A DNA stretch of 64,000 nt from Alternaria dauci (taxonomy: Eukaryota > Ascomycota > Dothideomycetes > Pleosporales > Pleosporaceae). This document shows positions 18,014-29,452 of this stretch, one piece after another. The position numbers and the translations under genes were made by a program. Where the stretch lies: the NCBI RefSeq assembly GCF_042100115.1, contig NC_091278.1:1-64000 (forward strand), in the 5' to 3' direction. How positions within the stretch are numbered: position 1 is the first letter of the stretch; every line of letters begins with the position of its first letter. The notes below the pieces were generated by a model, which made no database searches, was not told the DNA's origin, and worked only from the letters and a program-made list of their open reading frames with translations.

Positions 18014-21000
18014 TTAGCAATGCTTCTTACTTGGGAAAAGGGCCTCTCTTAGGGAAGTCTTACCAATCTTCTTCGTCATCTCCCGTACCGAAAGCACCCA
18101 ACCATCGTCTTCCTCCGACGGGAAGTAATCTGGTCGAAGAGACCAGAGCATTCTTGTTACCAAGGCGGCCGCAAACATTTCAGAGTTCTTGGTTGGTCCT
18201 TTGGAAAACTCAGTCGCATTCACCGCTACAGTAGGGGTAGCTGAAGAGGATGCAAGGGTTAACACCAACATGAGCATTAGATCGCATTTTGGCTGACCTA
18301 AGCACTCGATGAGGCACTGACGTGCTCTGTGGTAGTGTTCACGAACCTTCTGATTCATGCCGGACTTTGAGAACTGGCCGTCCAACTGCTGAAAACCTTT
18401 TTCAACTAGCGGCGGGATGGCGTTAAAAGGGATTTGGCAACCAAAGTCGATAGTACTCTTTGTTTGCGAGCGCCGCTTTGCTTGGTGTACTGCCTCAATC
18501 GCTGCCCGCTTGAGGCTGCCCGGTCTCGCCGCTATAGCGGATGGGGCCGGAACGTTACCGACTAGCCGCGTCATTCTCCGGTAGCTCAATCGGCCATGGT
18601 ATGAACCAGGCACACAGTCAATGCGGCACGCCGCTAGAGCTGACATTATGGCGCTGATCCAGTATTCCTCCTTCATCGCCTTGGCCCTGGCGTGTTGCAC
18701 GGCAGCGCGTAACACAGTGAACCAGCTCGCGTTCTTTGAAAAGAGGTAGCTACTAGATTGGCCATGGCTGTTAACACACTCCCAGTAGAGCTCTTGCGCA
18801 AAGTCGCGTCGCGTCTGGCTTCTCAAACCCGAAGTCGCTTCTGGATAAAAGACAGGAAAGATCGACTCGTACTCCCTGTACTGTGTTAGCGGCTGATATT
18901 TGAAACGCTAATTGCACGAACCCTGCAGAGAAGGGGTGCTCGCTTTCAGCCCAACGCGTCACCTGCTCTTGCGCCTCCTGTCGTGCCTGCAGTGTTGTTA
19001 GGCTTACGCTTTGAGCATTGCCCCGTCCGCCCTTGTTCAGAGCGCGATAGAATTGGTGTGTTACGAAAGCGATTGTCTGCGGCTTCCACATCTCTTCGAG
19101 CACCTCTACTAGGAACTCTTCTGCGCCACGAGGCCCTTTACCTGTGAGCCCACCAAGCTCACGGAACCATACCTCGCTGTGACAATAAGCGGCAACCTGG
19201 GGCCCATAGTGGTGGCGAATGGAAGCAACGTGCATCATAATAGGTCGTCCATTGTCCATGCGCGGCCAACGCACTAGGTTAGCATGGCCACTGCCTTGCA
19301 GATTGAGCATGTTGGGGTCGATAAACGGCCACCCACCCTGCTCAATGCTTTCTATGGTGCAGAGAGGCCCGAGCACTGAGCCCACTAAAGACCGGGGGAA
19401 CCCAGTAAAGCAGTAGCTGCCAAGGCGATCGAATGCGGCCACACCTTCCGCTAGGGCAAAAGGCAGCCCTTTAGAGCCAGCAGCCTTGAAGCGACGATAA
19501 AACTCGTCTGATGCGTGCGCGAACAGACTAGCAAAGGAGGAGAGAACCTTTGGAAAGATGCGTTCTTTGAACGCGAAGAGGACATCAATGTAGGTAGGTT
19601 GTTCCAGCGAGAAGTACCGGATTAGCTGGAGGATAGGTTGAAGCACTGTCGCAAAATTCCGTTGACCGTCAGCTAACTGCGACACCTGCACAGACAGAAC
19701 TTGCTCCATCCTAAACGCGTACAGTTCTTCCTTTATAGCGGCTTTAATCCGCTGTTGCTCGCGAGCGAACGGTTGGGAAGACGTAGGGTTATCAGGAGTC
19801 TGTTCGCCTCGCAATTTCCGCAGTAAACGCTGCCGCTTCGCCGCTACCCGAGGGTTTAGGTTGCCATCCTGATCTGGCAGCGTCAGGGCAGCCGTGGCAA
19901 TGCCCTTGGTAGCAAGTAAGTTGCCGGGGCTATGGCGTATAGTTCGCTTAATGTTGGAGTACGCCTGAAAATAACCACTAGTCAACACGCTCGCACCGTT
20001 GTTCTGATAGCTCATGTTGTCCTCCATTACAGCGAGCACGTTGTCGCGTAGGAATGCTGGGGGCTGCGCGGAGGAGAAGTTGCCGTACGATGGATGGAAG
20101 GCAAGAGGGTAGAAGGTAAAGTCGCGCGGGTGTTGGTATTGGCGAACAACGTTGTTGCGATTGGCAAGGAGGCAGCGCGCAGGTGCGAGAATGACACCGA
20201 CGTCATTAGAGGCGTTAGGGAGGTTGGAAGATGCTATTGAGTGGATGTCGACCGCTAGCGCGTAGGAGACCGTCTCAATGCTCTCCAGTCTATACTTGTC
20301 CTCTAGTGCGCGTAGAAGATCCTGTGTGTAGTTATCAAACGGCTGTTGATGGTCGTGCGGCGGGGGAATTGGATCGCCTGTTTGTGTACCGCTCTGTGGG
20401 GGCGTAGCCCCCTCTGCGCCGCCTTCGGACCTAGCCGCCGCGTCTTCAGAGTTAGATAAATCATTCTGAGAGTTTGGTAAATCATTCCCAGAGTTTGACA
20501 AATCATTCCTAGAATCAGACGTCTCGCTATCAGAGTCAGACGTCTCGTCATCAGAGTCAGACGTCTCGTCATCAGAGTCAGACGTCTCGTCATCAGAGTC
20601 AGACGTCTCGTCATCAGGGCGCAACCGGGTTTCCTTAGGCAGACTATTGAGTTGCTCAGTAGACAACTCAATTGGAAGGTTCTGCCCGTAGTCATACGCA
20701 TGGAACGCTGGCAGGTTCTTAGTCCAGAACGGATCCTGCGTGTTCTTGCGCACGTACTCTGGCCACCCTTCCATGAACTGCTCCTGGAACGTTTCCCACT
20801 TGACGATTGAGATCGATTGCGACTGGGGTCCATCCAATTTCCAAGAAGCCTCAACACCCTCTCCAAGTAATACGCCTGTAAGGAAGACTTTCTTAATGTA
20901 CGACGTAAGGAACAGGGCATGGGAGGGTTTGAGAGCGCTGTGCTCAGACGCCTTCTCGCGGCGTTTGCGACGTTCGCTGCCTGACAGAAGAGGGTCTACT

Positions 21001-21645
21001 GTGCTATCGACAGGGTGCATAACAATAAACCAAGATTCGCGCGTTCCACCCTTTGCAAGACGGAAGGTACGATGCTCCATATCAAACGACAGTCCGTGGC
21101 TGTGTTTAGCGCTGTATGGAGCTCGCCAGTGTTTAAAGCTGATTGTTACGTGGTCGAAGAACGTAGAGAACTTCACAATGGGTTGGAGCGGCCGGCCGAT
21201 GATAATGATAAGGTCGAGGTGGAACTCAGGGATAAATTTGTCCTCAGGCTTGGCTGGTCGGGACCCAACGCGCCTCGATCCGTAGTCTATCGTGTATCGC
21301 TTCTGCAGCATTCCAATAGCCTTACTGCCGTTAAATTCGGGGCTGTCTATCATCTTGATAAATCCCTTCACTACTACGTAGTTACTATATGCGTACAAGT
21401 AGGATGCTCTTAAACTCACCAGGTAGTCGGTGGTCACCTCCGCTGTGGTCAATAGCCCAGGTAAGTTGATTATTCGCTATTGCGTCTTCGTCCCCAAGGC
21501 TGCTCTCGTGGTATTCTTCTCCATCATGCTCGTCAGGTTCTCTATCGTGCTCATCAGGTTGCACATCTTGGTACAGGCCGTCCTCCTCTCCAGCACTGCT
21601 GTTATCGTAATCGCTATCGTTTTGTTGTGCAAGATCTAAAGACAT
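18014..21645 (-). CDS. Unknown 1175-aa protein (gene B), three exons
   Basis: Model on the minus strand: exons 21645-21420, 21370-18963 and 18907-18014, with GT-AG introns of 49 nt (GTGAGT donor) and 55 nt (GTGACG donor, TTAG acceptor). The exons total 3528 nt, exactly 1176 codons. The start is MSLDLAQQND; an in-frame ATG 30 codons upstream is less protein-like. The N-terminus is acidic. Next comes a region with FHLDLIIIIGRPLQPIVKF and FDHVTISFKHWRAPY, then five acidic ETSDSDD repeats (about residues 326-365), then a long helical C-terminal half. I recognise no family. The frame is intact across 3.6 kb with no RIP-type stops, so the gene appears functional or recently so. It lies about 160 bp downstream of the ParB-like gene on the same strand. 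Confidence 0.7.
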
Positions 21646-21803
21646 GATGATAAGAACAGTATTATATAAAATAGTACGTTGGCTAAGGGCTGAGGATCTT
21701 GTAGGGTAGATCGATAGATGATGATCGAGAATCACAATATCCAGTGCAGAGGAAAGAGGAGAGGAACAGTGTCTATTGGGTTAGGGCTAGGGTCAGATAC
21801 GGA

Positions 21804-24071
21804 TTACTTCCTCCAAGCCCCTCGTTGTTTCTGTCGAGTCTTTTCGCTTGGAGAAGCACTGCCCTCTACAGCTACCTGGTCGCCAAGGGTGTGTTTCTTA
21901 CGGTGTTTCTTTCGGGTCTTTTCGCTTAGAGAAGCACTGCCCTTTACAGCTACCTGGTCGCTAAGGGTGCGTTTCTGACGGTGTTTCTCTCGGGCTGCAG
22001 CAAGGTCGCTTAGACTCAAGTCCTCAATCCCCCTGTTTTGAACTTTGGTCTGCTGGGATGCCTTGGGTATGCGCGGCTCAGTTGAGGGGTGAGAAATTAG
22101 CTCTGGGGTAAGCTGGTCCGAACTCGACCGTGCTGAAACGCTACGTGCCGCTTCAGAGACTGTCAGATTGAGCTCTCTCTCTCTGCTAGACTCGGCGTTA
22201 GAGTGCCTTGCGGGCAGCGGAACCTCTTGACTTGTATTATCAGAGTCTTCTAGAGTGTGTCTAGACATCCATTCAGTGATTGCGACCTGAATTGTCTCTA
22301 GCAAGTCGTTTGCTGCCCTAGTAGACTGGAGCGCAGGTTCGTTGACGACTTCAGGGACCTGACAGATAGCATCACACGCGATTTGTGCGATTGTAGGCGT
22401 TCGCGCTATGTAGGTATCGCTTTGAATTAGGCACGCCAAGTGCTTGTTGTGCAAGGTTGGCCCTGTGAAACTGGTCACAATTGACAGCAGTTCTCTCCAC
22501 ACCTTATGCTGGAAGCGTGCGCCGTAGTTCTTGATCTCTGCACTTGGGTACTCGTCAATATAGCGGTCTAGTATAGAGCTTGTGAATGCTTCCGCATTTT
22601 GCTGTACGTGTTGCAGTACTTCTTGTTGGAGGTCAAGAGATTTTTGATCAGCCTGGCCGGCATGCCTGCTCTGCAGCACGGGCACTAGATACTTCCGCAG
22701 TGCGGGTTTGTTGTTGTCGCTGTCAGACACCTTGGCGGATCCGCTGTTTACCCATTGGCTGACGTGGGTCATAATACTCCTCATAAGCTTCCCCTCTTTC
22801 TTCGGGGTTTTTAAGAGAGCGAGGATGTTTGTGTACGTGTGTGTGGGCTTTGAAAGTACAGTGGAGTATAGCGCATGGTAGGCCTCATTGCTTAGAGTTG
22901 GGAAGAAGCCCTGCCGGCGCGTATGGGAAGGGCCAGGATCCTTGTCTAACTCCTCGCCAGGGTAGAACAGGTCTTGTACGTCATGGGGACTTCGTGCCTG
23001 GGGCAGGCTAGCTAGCGTGTTCCAGTCTGCTAAACTGGCGTCAACCCCATACTGCTTTTGAATAGATGTAGAGATGCGAAGTACGTTCTCAAACGCAGCG
23101 AACCAATGCTAGACAGTAGATTAGCAAGACAGGTCAGAGTATTTCGGCGGCGGGTTACACATACGTCATCTATCCGACAACTAGCCATCTACTCAAAAGT
23201 GGAGAGATTAAACGTTGCCTGCCCAATTGCGGTAGAACACCAACGCGTAAGCAGGGGCTGCCAGTTTTGATTTCTCCACAGGGTAACTAGCCGCCGTATT
23301 GGGAACTTGACGCGGCTACTAAGCTGAAGATGCTCTCTCATCTCTTTCTCAACTGACTTGCTTGAGCCTTGAAAGAGATTGGCGTTTGTGCAGAACAGGC
23401 TGGTTAACTCGGACCATATCTGGCCATGATTGTCAGGGAGCGTAATATCGGCCTGATTCGCCCGAAGTTTAACACGAGTGTCTGGTGGTAGCGTGTCTAA
23501 AAAGGTTAGGGGCTGTTGTTCACAGTACGCGCGTTAAGGGGCACCCGCCTTTATCGTAGATGCGGCACACCCACCACCTCTCCTCTTCTCCTAACTGCCG
23601 AAGGCGAAGATACTCTTTGAATGCCTCTACACGATGGTGACCCGTAATAAGTTCCGCTGTCCCTCCAGTCACGCTTTTCCAGCTCTTGAACGACGGCCAT
23701 TCCAATCCTTCCTTATCCGCAAACGTGGCAGAAGTAACTGTGCTCTGAGCTGGCAATTCCACCTTCAGATGATGAAGCATCTGCTCTACGTGTTCCTTAG
23801 AACAGGCAATCTGCAGTTGGTGGCTAGGGTCTCGTCGAAGAATACCAGTTTCGTTAAAGATCTCGCAGAGGCGGCGCTGGTGTGCTGTGTCAATAGACCT
23901 ATTGACACCAAAACTCCATTCTGCGCTAAGCGCATCGATTGGAAACTTCGCTATAGCGAGTAGGTATGGCGCAGCTTGTTCGTGGATAGGAGTTGTCTCT
24001 TCAATCTCTGGATCATTCGTACGCTGCCGTTTGCTGTTTTTGGTTAAAACGTTTGCTAGAGGGCGCTTCAT
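21804..24071 (-). pseudogene. ParB-like domain protein (gene C), four-part model with one in-frame stop
   Basis: Model on the minus strand: exons 24071-23549, 23496-23165 and 23108-21804, total 2160 nt or 720 codons. Intron 2 (23109-23164) has a standard GTATGT donor. Intron 1 (23497-23548) has a GC donor (AAAG|GCGGGT) and joins YDK to DTLPPDTRVK smoothly. The N-terminal domain has FGVNRSIDTAHQRRLCEIF and then LITGHHRVEAFKEYLR (about 141-156), the GxHR box of the ParB/sulfiredoxin nuclease-like fold. The middle is helical; the C-terminus is basic and carries a duplicated segment (DQVAVKGSASLSEKTR / DQVAVEGSASPSEKTR). Codon 277 is TAG (23189-23191), one G-to-A change from TGG and in a CpA context on the other strand, as RIP would make. 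Otherwise the frame is clean, so inactivation is recent or the stop is a read error. Confidence 0.65.
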
Positions 24072-24227
24072 TGCAACGTTGTTAGAAAGAACACAGAAAC
24101 TAAGGTAAGTGGAAAAGAGATAAGAGAAGGTAAGAAAGCAATAGAGAGGTACTACACAAGGTATAAGTAGGCGAGAAGCCGTCTATTCTTGCATAGGCCG
24201 CTGTAAGTCTAGCGGTGAGTGTTAGTT

Positions 24228-25520
24228 ACTCTCGCCCCTAAGGGCAGCACCTTACGGCAATCCGCGGCTACTATCTCGCCCCTAGGGGCAGCACTCTACG
24301 CCTACTATCTCGCCCCCGGGGGCAGCACTCTACGGCTACTATCTCGCCCCTAGGGGCAGCACTCTACGGCTACTATCTCGCCCCTGGGGGCAGCACTCTA
24401 CGCCTACTATCTCGCCCCTAGGGGCAGTAACTTACCGTAACCCGCGCCTACTATCTCGCCCCTAGGGGCAGCACTCTACGGCTACTATCTCGCCCCTGGG
24501 GGCAGCACTCTACGGCTACTATCTCGCCCCTAGGGGCAGCACTCTACGGCTACTATCTCGCCCCTGGGGGCAGCAACTTATAGTAACTTGTAGCAACCCG
24601 CGCCTACTATCTCGCCCCTGGGGGCAGCACTCTACGCCTACTATCTCGCCCCTAGGGGCAGTAACTTACAGCAACTTACAGCAACCCGCGCCTACTATCT
24701 CGCCCCTAGGGGCAGCACTCTACGGCTACTATCTCGCCCCTAGGGGCAGCACTCTACGGCTACTATCTCGCCCCTAGGGGCAGCACTCTACGCCTACTAT
24801 CTCGCCCCTAGGGGCAGCACTCTACAGCTACTATCTCGCCCCTGGGGGCAGCACTCTACGGCTACTATCTCGCCCCTAGGGGCAGCACTCTATAGCTACT
24901 ATCTCGCCCCTAGGGGCAGCACTCTACGGCTACTATCTCGCCCCTGGGGGTAGCACTCTACGGCTACTATCTCGCCCCTAGGGGCAGCACTCTATACCTA
25001 CTATCTCGCCCTAGGGGCAGCACTCTACGCCTACTATCTCGCCCCTAGGGGTAGTAACTTACAGCACTCTACATCTACTATCTAGATACTACTATACGCA
25101 CTATCTACGAAGAGTAGACAGGCGGAGGTGCAATTTTACTTATTAGATCTATAGACACAGCATTTCACTAAGTATAACGACAGTAATATTAGCGCTACGT
25201 GTACGCCTACTATCTCGCCCCTAGGGGCAGCAACTTACAGCAACTTGCCGTAACCCGCGCCTACTATCTCGCCCCTAGGGGCAGCACTCTACGGCTACTA
25301 TCTCGCCCCCGGGGGTAGTAACTTACAGTAACTTACTACAACCCGCGCCTACTATCTCGCCCCTAGGGGCAGCACTCTACAGCTACTATCTCGCCCCTAG
25401 GGGCAGCACTCTACAGCTACTATCTCGCCCCCGGGGGTAGCACTCTACAGCTACTATCTCGCCCCTAAGGGTAGTACTCTATAGATACTATCTTACCCCT
25501 AGGGGTAGACCTCTATAGCT
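24228..25520. repeat. 34-bp palindromic minisatellite, about 30 copies
   Basis: About 30 tandem copies of a 34-bp unit built around ctactatctc followed by GCCCCTAGGGGC, a perfect 12-bp palindrome. Variant cores include GCCCCTGGGGGC and the again perfectly palindromic GCCCCCGGGGGC. The unit ends agcactctacg; some copies carry insertions of about 10-20 bp such as aacttacagcaacttacagc. The array is broken once at about 25060-25205 by unrelated AT-richer sequence, and it decays at its right end into RIP-mutated DNA. It lies upstream of the ParB-like gene. Confidence 0.9.
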
Positions 25521-26416
25521 ACTCTCTTACCTCTAACCCTATGCTAGTTATACTGTTTACCTCTATAGTATAGCCTATTGTTAATACGTGTTACTAACTT
25601 AATTAGAGCGTAAAGTATTCTAGGCTTATCGTAGTGTATAAGGCCGTCCTTAATATTTTCTTTAAGGCCTGCTTCGAATACCGTTCAAAGTACCGCGTCG
25701 TCCTAATTAATCTATGCTTATAGTTACTTAAATTCCGCCGTATACGCTGATACTAACGTAGTCTACCTTAGGCGAGTAATCTTCTTTTTAGCCTAGTTTT
25801 AAGCGTCTACTTCTCTAAAGATGCGTCCTATTTCTTACTTAAACTTAGTCTAACTTATGAATAAGGTACGTGTTCCTTCTTTAGTTCCTATATACTCTAT
25901 ATCTAGCAGGTAATCGTTGATATAGGGTTGTATCTAATTAGAAGCCTTATCCTTTATGTATATACTTACTATAAGGATCTTTTCCTAGTTATTAGGTACC
26001 TCGTTATACTCGTAGTATAGGTTAATATTAGTGAGAAATACTTATAGCTTTTCTCGTTCTCTGCTGTATTTCTCTAGTAACGCTATCTTAGGTTTCTTTA
26101 TAGTAATAGGTCGTTCGTTAGGGGTTATTATTAGTTACCCTATAAGCTAATTAATTATTGCCTATATCTTAGTAATCTACTAAGCCTACGTAGTTATGTG
26201 TTACCTAAGGTTCCTAAGCTTAGCGACGTTAAGGTTCTCTCCCTTATTATTAGATACCTCTAGCATCTTATTATTTTCTAGGGTAGGGCGTACTAGCGTT
26301 AAGGGTCCTAGACCCTAGGCTATATTATTACGTGCGTTTCCCTAATAAGCTATTATTAAATCTTAATTAGGCTGTCCTATTAGTTAAACGTCTACTAATA
26401 TCTAAGTTAGTTAAAG

Positions 26417-26892
26417 TGTTATATAGGGTTAGGCTATACTTCTCTAAGCTTAGTCCGTACTAAGGCGAGGTAGACTAAAGCGGTAGTCTGTAAGGTATTA
26501 TATAGAATAATTAGGTAGAAAAGAGTTATCGTTATAACTAAAGGATAAACAATACTAATTCTATAAACGATAGAATAACTAGTTAATAATCTGTATAAGA
26601 GATAAACTATTTAAGTTACAATAATAAGTATAATAATAAGATCTAATATATTCTTATACCTATTAAAATTTATAATTATCCTCCTTATCCTCCCTTCTAA
26701 GAGGGAGACCTAGAAGGGCTATAGCCTCCTAATCCTTACTAGCCTCCTAGAGGCTAGGTCTTAGTAGGATACTATTCTTTTTACGTAATCTAGGCCCCGC
26801 CCTAGATCTACTTTTGTCTATTGTGTCCGCCTAATAGTCTTCCTTTATGCGACCTATATGAAAAGGAAGTAACTCCTTATTACCTTATAATA
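26417..26892 (-). mobile_element. Diverged LTR, inverted copy
   Basis: Read on the minus strand this starts TATTATAAGG at 26892 (probably TGTTA before RIP) and ends TAACA at 26417. The 3' half (about 26417-26665) aligns almost base for base with the other LTR at 28200-28454, differing mainly by transitions; the 5' half is similar only at its very start. The TGTTA...TAACA ends are typical of LTRs. Confidence 0.65.
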
Positions 26893-27379
26893 TAGAACTT
26901 AAAAACTAAGCAACTAAGTAAGAAACTAGATAACCTCTAAGTAGGACTATTTAAGGTCTTAGAGGAAATAGGTAATGTAAATTATAAACTCTAACTCCTA
27001 CTAGGTATACGTATCTACCCTATCTTTTATAAGAAACTCCTAGAAAGAGTACCTCTAGATACTAAGCTAGCTACTAATATAGAGCTTAAAGATAATAAGT
27101 ATAAGGTTAAGGAAATTAGGGACCTATAGAAAATTAGTTATTAGTAGAAATACTTAGTTAAGTAGCTAGGATAGCTAGAGAGCTAGAATACTTAGGAACT
27201 AAAAGAAAATTTAATAAACTATAAGTTATAGGTATATAAGTACTATTAGAGATACCTAGAGAAGGGAGGATTAGATCCTCTAGAGAAGAAAAGAAGTTAA
27301 AAGAAGGATTAAAAGAAGCGTTAGCCTATAACTAGCCTAAGTTAGTTAATAGTCTAAGTAGTAATAGTTTAGTTATTAG

Positions 27380-27823
27380 AAAGTCTATACTAGGGGTAGA
27401 GCTCCCCTTAGCTTACTCTTTCGCACGCTCCTATAGCTTTAGTAGAGCTAAGTCTTAATAAGTAAAGGTCCGTTCCTTACTCCTTACCTTAAGTAGCTCC
27501 TAACGCAAACGAGAAGCCTTAGTAGCTACTTAAGCTTAACGCTCTTTAGCCTAAGCTACCTCTAGCTCTTTACGCTTACGCTTAGCTTAAACCTACTCCT
27601 ACTCTTACTCTAAGATAAATAAACTACACTTAGCTCTAATAGAAATATAACTAGTATAATAACTAGAAGTTATCTTTATAAAGTAGTAGAGCTTCTTCTC
27701 TTTATAACGCTAATACTAGAAATCTATCTTAAGACCCTCTTAAACGACACGAGCTACACGGGCACGTTTCTAATTAGTTAAGGAATAGGGGCGAGGACCG
27801 CAAGACTTCTAAACTTTAGGCAT
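27380..27823 (-). pseudogene. RIP-destroyed coding frame with only TAA/TAG stops
   Basis: From an ATG at 27823 the minus strand reads as a basic, coiled-coil-like protein (KRKRKELEVA, ATKASRLR, ELLKVRSKERTF) interrupted about sixteen times by stops that are all TAA or TAG and never TGA. This is what CpA to TpA mutation of CAA and CAG glutamine codons produces. The original protein family is not recognised; location between LTRs suggests a transposon-associated protein. Confidence 0.5.
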
Positions 27824-27964
27824 AGTTAGGGACGCTAAAGGAAGGAAGAGGCGGCTATAAGAGCCTAAGGCCTACTAACCTTATATGTAACTAACGCTAC
27901 GAAACACAGCGCGGGAAAATAATAATCTAGGGTATTAGGATGATACACCTAAGAGGGGGGATAA

Positions 27965-28454
27965 TGTTATAAGGTAATAAAAGGATTCTCTCCTTAACGC
28001 GAGGGTTAGAGTTAAAAGGCTAACTAGTAACTACGTTAGAAGGTAATAATCTTAGTAGGGCTGTGATCACGTAGATAGTATCTCGCTAAGACGAGACATC
28101 TAGCTAAGAGGGCAGATGCTACAACATCTTAAGATGCCACGATATCTAAGGAATCTAAGGATGCTAGTTAACGGCAAGAGGACGCAGATGTCTAGGACCT
28201 ATAGTAATAGGTATAAGAATATATTAGATCTTATTATTACACTTATTATAGTTAACTTAAATAGTTTATCTCTTACACAGATTATCAACTAGTTATTCTA
28301 TCGTTTATAGAATTAGTATCGTTATTCTTTTAGTTGCAACGATAACTCTTTTCCACCTAATTATTCCCTACATTACCTTACGGACTACCGCTTTAGTCTA
28401 CCTCGCCTTAGTACGGATCGAGCCTAGAGAAGTATAGCCTACCCCCGTGTAACA
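27965..28454 (+). mobile_element. LTR (probable 3' LTR) with polypurine tract
   Basis: 490 bp with 5-bp inverted ends, TGTTA at 27965 and TAACA at 28454. Directly upstream is the purine run AAGAGGGGGGATAA (27951-27964), as expected of the polypurine tract that borders a 3' LTR. The partner 5' LTR in the same orientation is not present in the window. RIP-type transitions separate it from the inverted copy at 26417-26892. Confidence 0.65.
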
Positions 28455-28640
28455 TATAGTAGGTATAATAGCTAAGTTTAAGATACTTAGTTAGTACTAT
28501 AAGAGAATCTTTATATATAATAAACTAGGTAATCTATATAACCTATACTCTCTCTAATTATAGTTACTTATTATAATACATCTAAGCTAGAGTACTTTTA
28601 AAGTTCTAATTGTTAGGGCTAAAAGGCACCGTACTAGTAT

Positions 28641-29131
28641 CACCTACCGGTGCTAGTGTAGTGGATGCGTCTAGCTCACGTGAAATTAATGTTAGAAAAT
28701 GATTTAGGCTGGATCATTCCTCAAAGGATGCCACGGATTTCGGAATTTGGATCTCCGATTACGCCTGCGCCTCCTTGACATGTGTCGCGTGTGGATGCAG
28801 ACCTCGGTCGTTGCTGTTCAGGGCACAAGTTAATAGCGAACGTTGTTGTACGACCCTACTTCTTGGCAAAACTGGGATGTCCGAGGACCAGGCACCCATG
28901 TAGTGACTCGTTTGCGAATGAAACCATTAATACAATGCAACAACGTTATGTACGCGGACGAAATCCAAGCACATATCCCGTAGTACTTGGCGCCGTACAT
29001 AATGCAAGCTCAATCTTCGCTGCACTGCTTACACTCATCATACTCCGTTACTTATACTCATCACCCTCTGCTGTTTACCCACCTGTCATAAAACTCACGA
29101 CTTGATCGACGATTGTCAATTCTCGCTCAAT
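28641..29131. other. Gap between RIP block and monooxygenase relic
   Basis: Base composition returns to normal near 28650. A 107-aa open frame at 28782-29105 has no protein-like features and is probably chance. Nothing else is recognised. Confidence 0.4.
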
Positions 29132-29452
29132 ATGTCATCGCCAGAACGTCACGCGAAAATTCTCATCGCAGGCGGGAGTGTTGCAGGCTTAGCCCTGGCC
29201 AACATGCTCGAGAAGATCGGCATCGAATACCTTGTGCTAGAGAAGTACGACAACATTGCTCCCAATCTAGGAGCTAGCATTGGAATCTTTCCAAATGGCT
29301 TTCGCATCCTAGACCAAATTGGATGTTTTGACGCCATTGCTGAATTGGTGGAAGGGGCGGATGGGTTTGAGCTTTTGGAGATGTCGTTGCAACGGACCGA
29401 CGGTCTGCATTGCCCGCTATGCGGGACTTCCTCTCGTCTGGTGATGCCGTGA
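29132..29452 (+). pseudogene. FAD-dependent monooxygenase, N-terminal fragment
   Basis: The ATG at 29132 begins MSSPERHAKILIAGGSVAGL, followed by a typical Rossmann FAD-binding start (GGSVAGLALANMLEKIG, then a hydrophobic strand ending in LEKYD) and GASIGIFPNGFRILDQIG, the second conserved block of the PaxM/salicylate-hydroxylase-like family. Homologues are normally 400-700 aa; here the frame ends after 106 residues and similarity is lost at about residue 85. No continuation with family motifs (DG, GD boxes) is visible in the next kilobase. It is best read as a truncated relic, possibly of a secondary-metabolite or detoxification enzyme. Confidence 0.65.

Larger units (their letters stand above)
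25521..28640. other. RIP-mutated retroelement block
   Basis: About 3.1 kb of AT-rich sequence with no sizeable open frame and dominated by TA dinucleotides. It contains two copies of one LTR in opposite orientations and at least one reading frame destroyed by TAA/TAG stops (listed separately). The rest is presumably retroelement interior, but no protein motif survives. Confidence 0.75.

Noticed and set aside
18771..18906. Gene B broken by a frameshift near 18.88 kb
   Set aside because: A 55-nt GT-AG intron at 18908-18962 restores one continuous frame and makes the total an exact multiple of three.
23520..23560. Frameshift or C-terminal end of the ParB-like gene at 23520
   Set aside because: A 52-nt GC-AG intron joins the two parts in frame at a sensible protein position.
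24228..25520. Regular 34-bp repeats resembling a CRISPR array
   Set aside because: The copies are directly tandem without unique spacers, and the context is eukaryotic.
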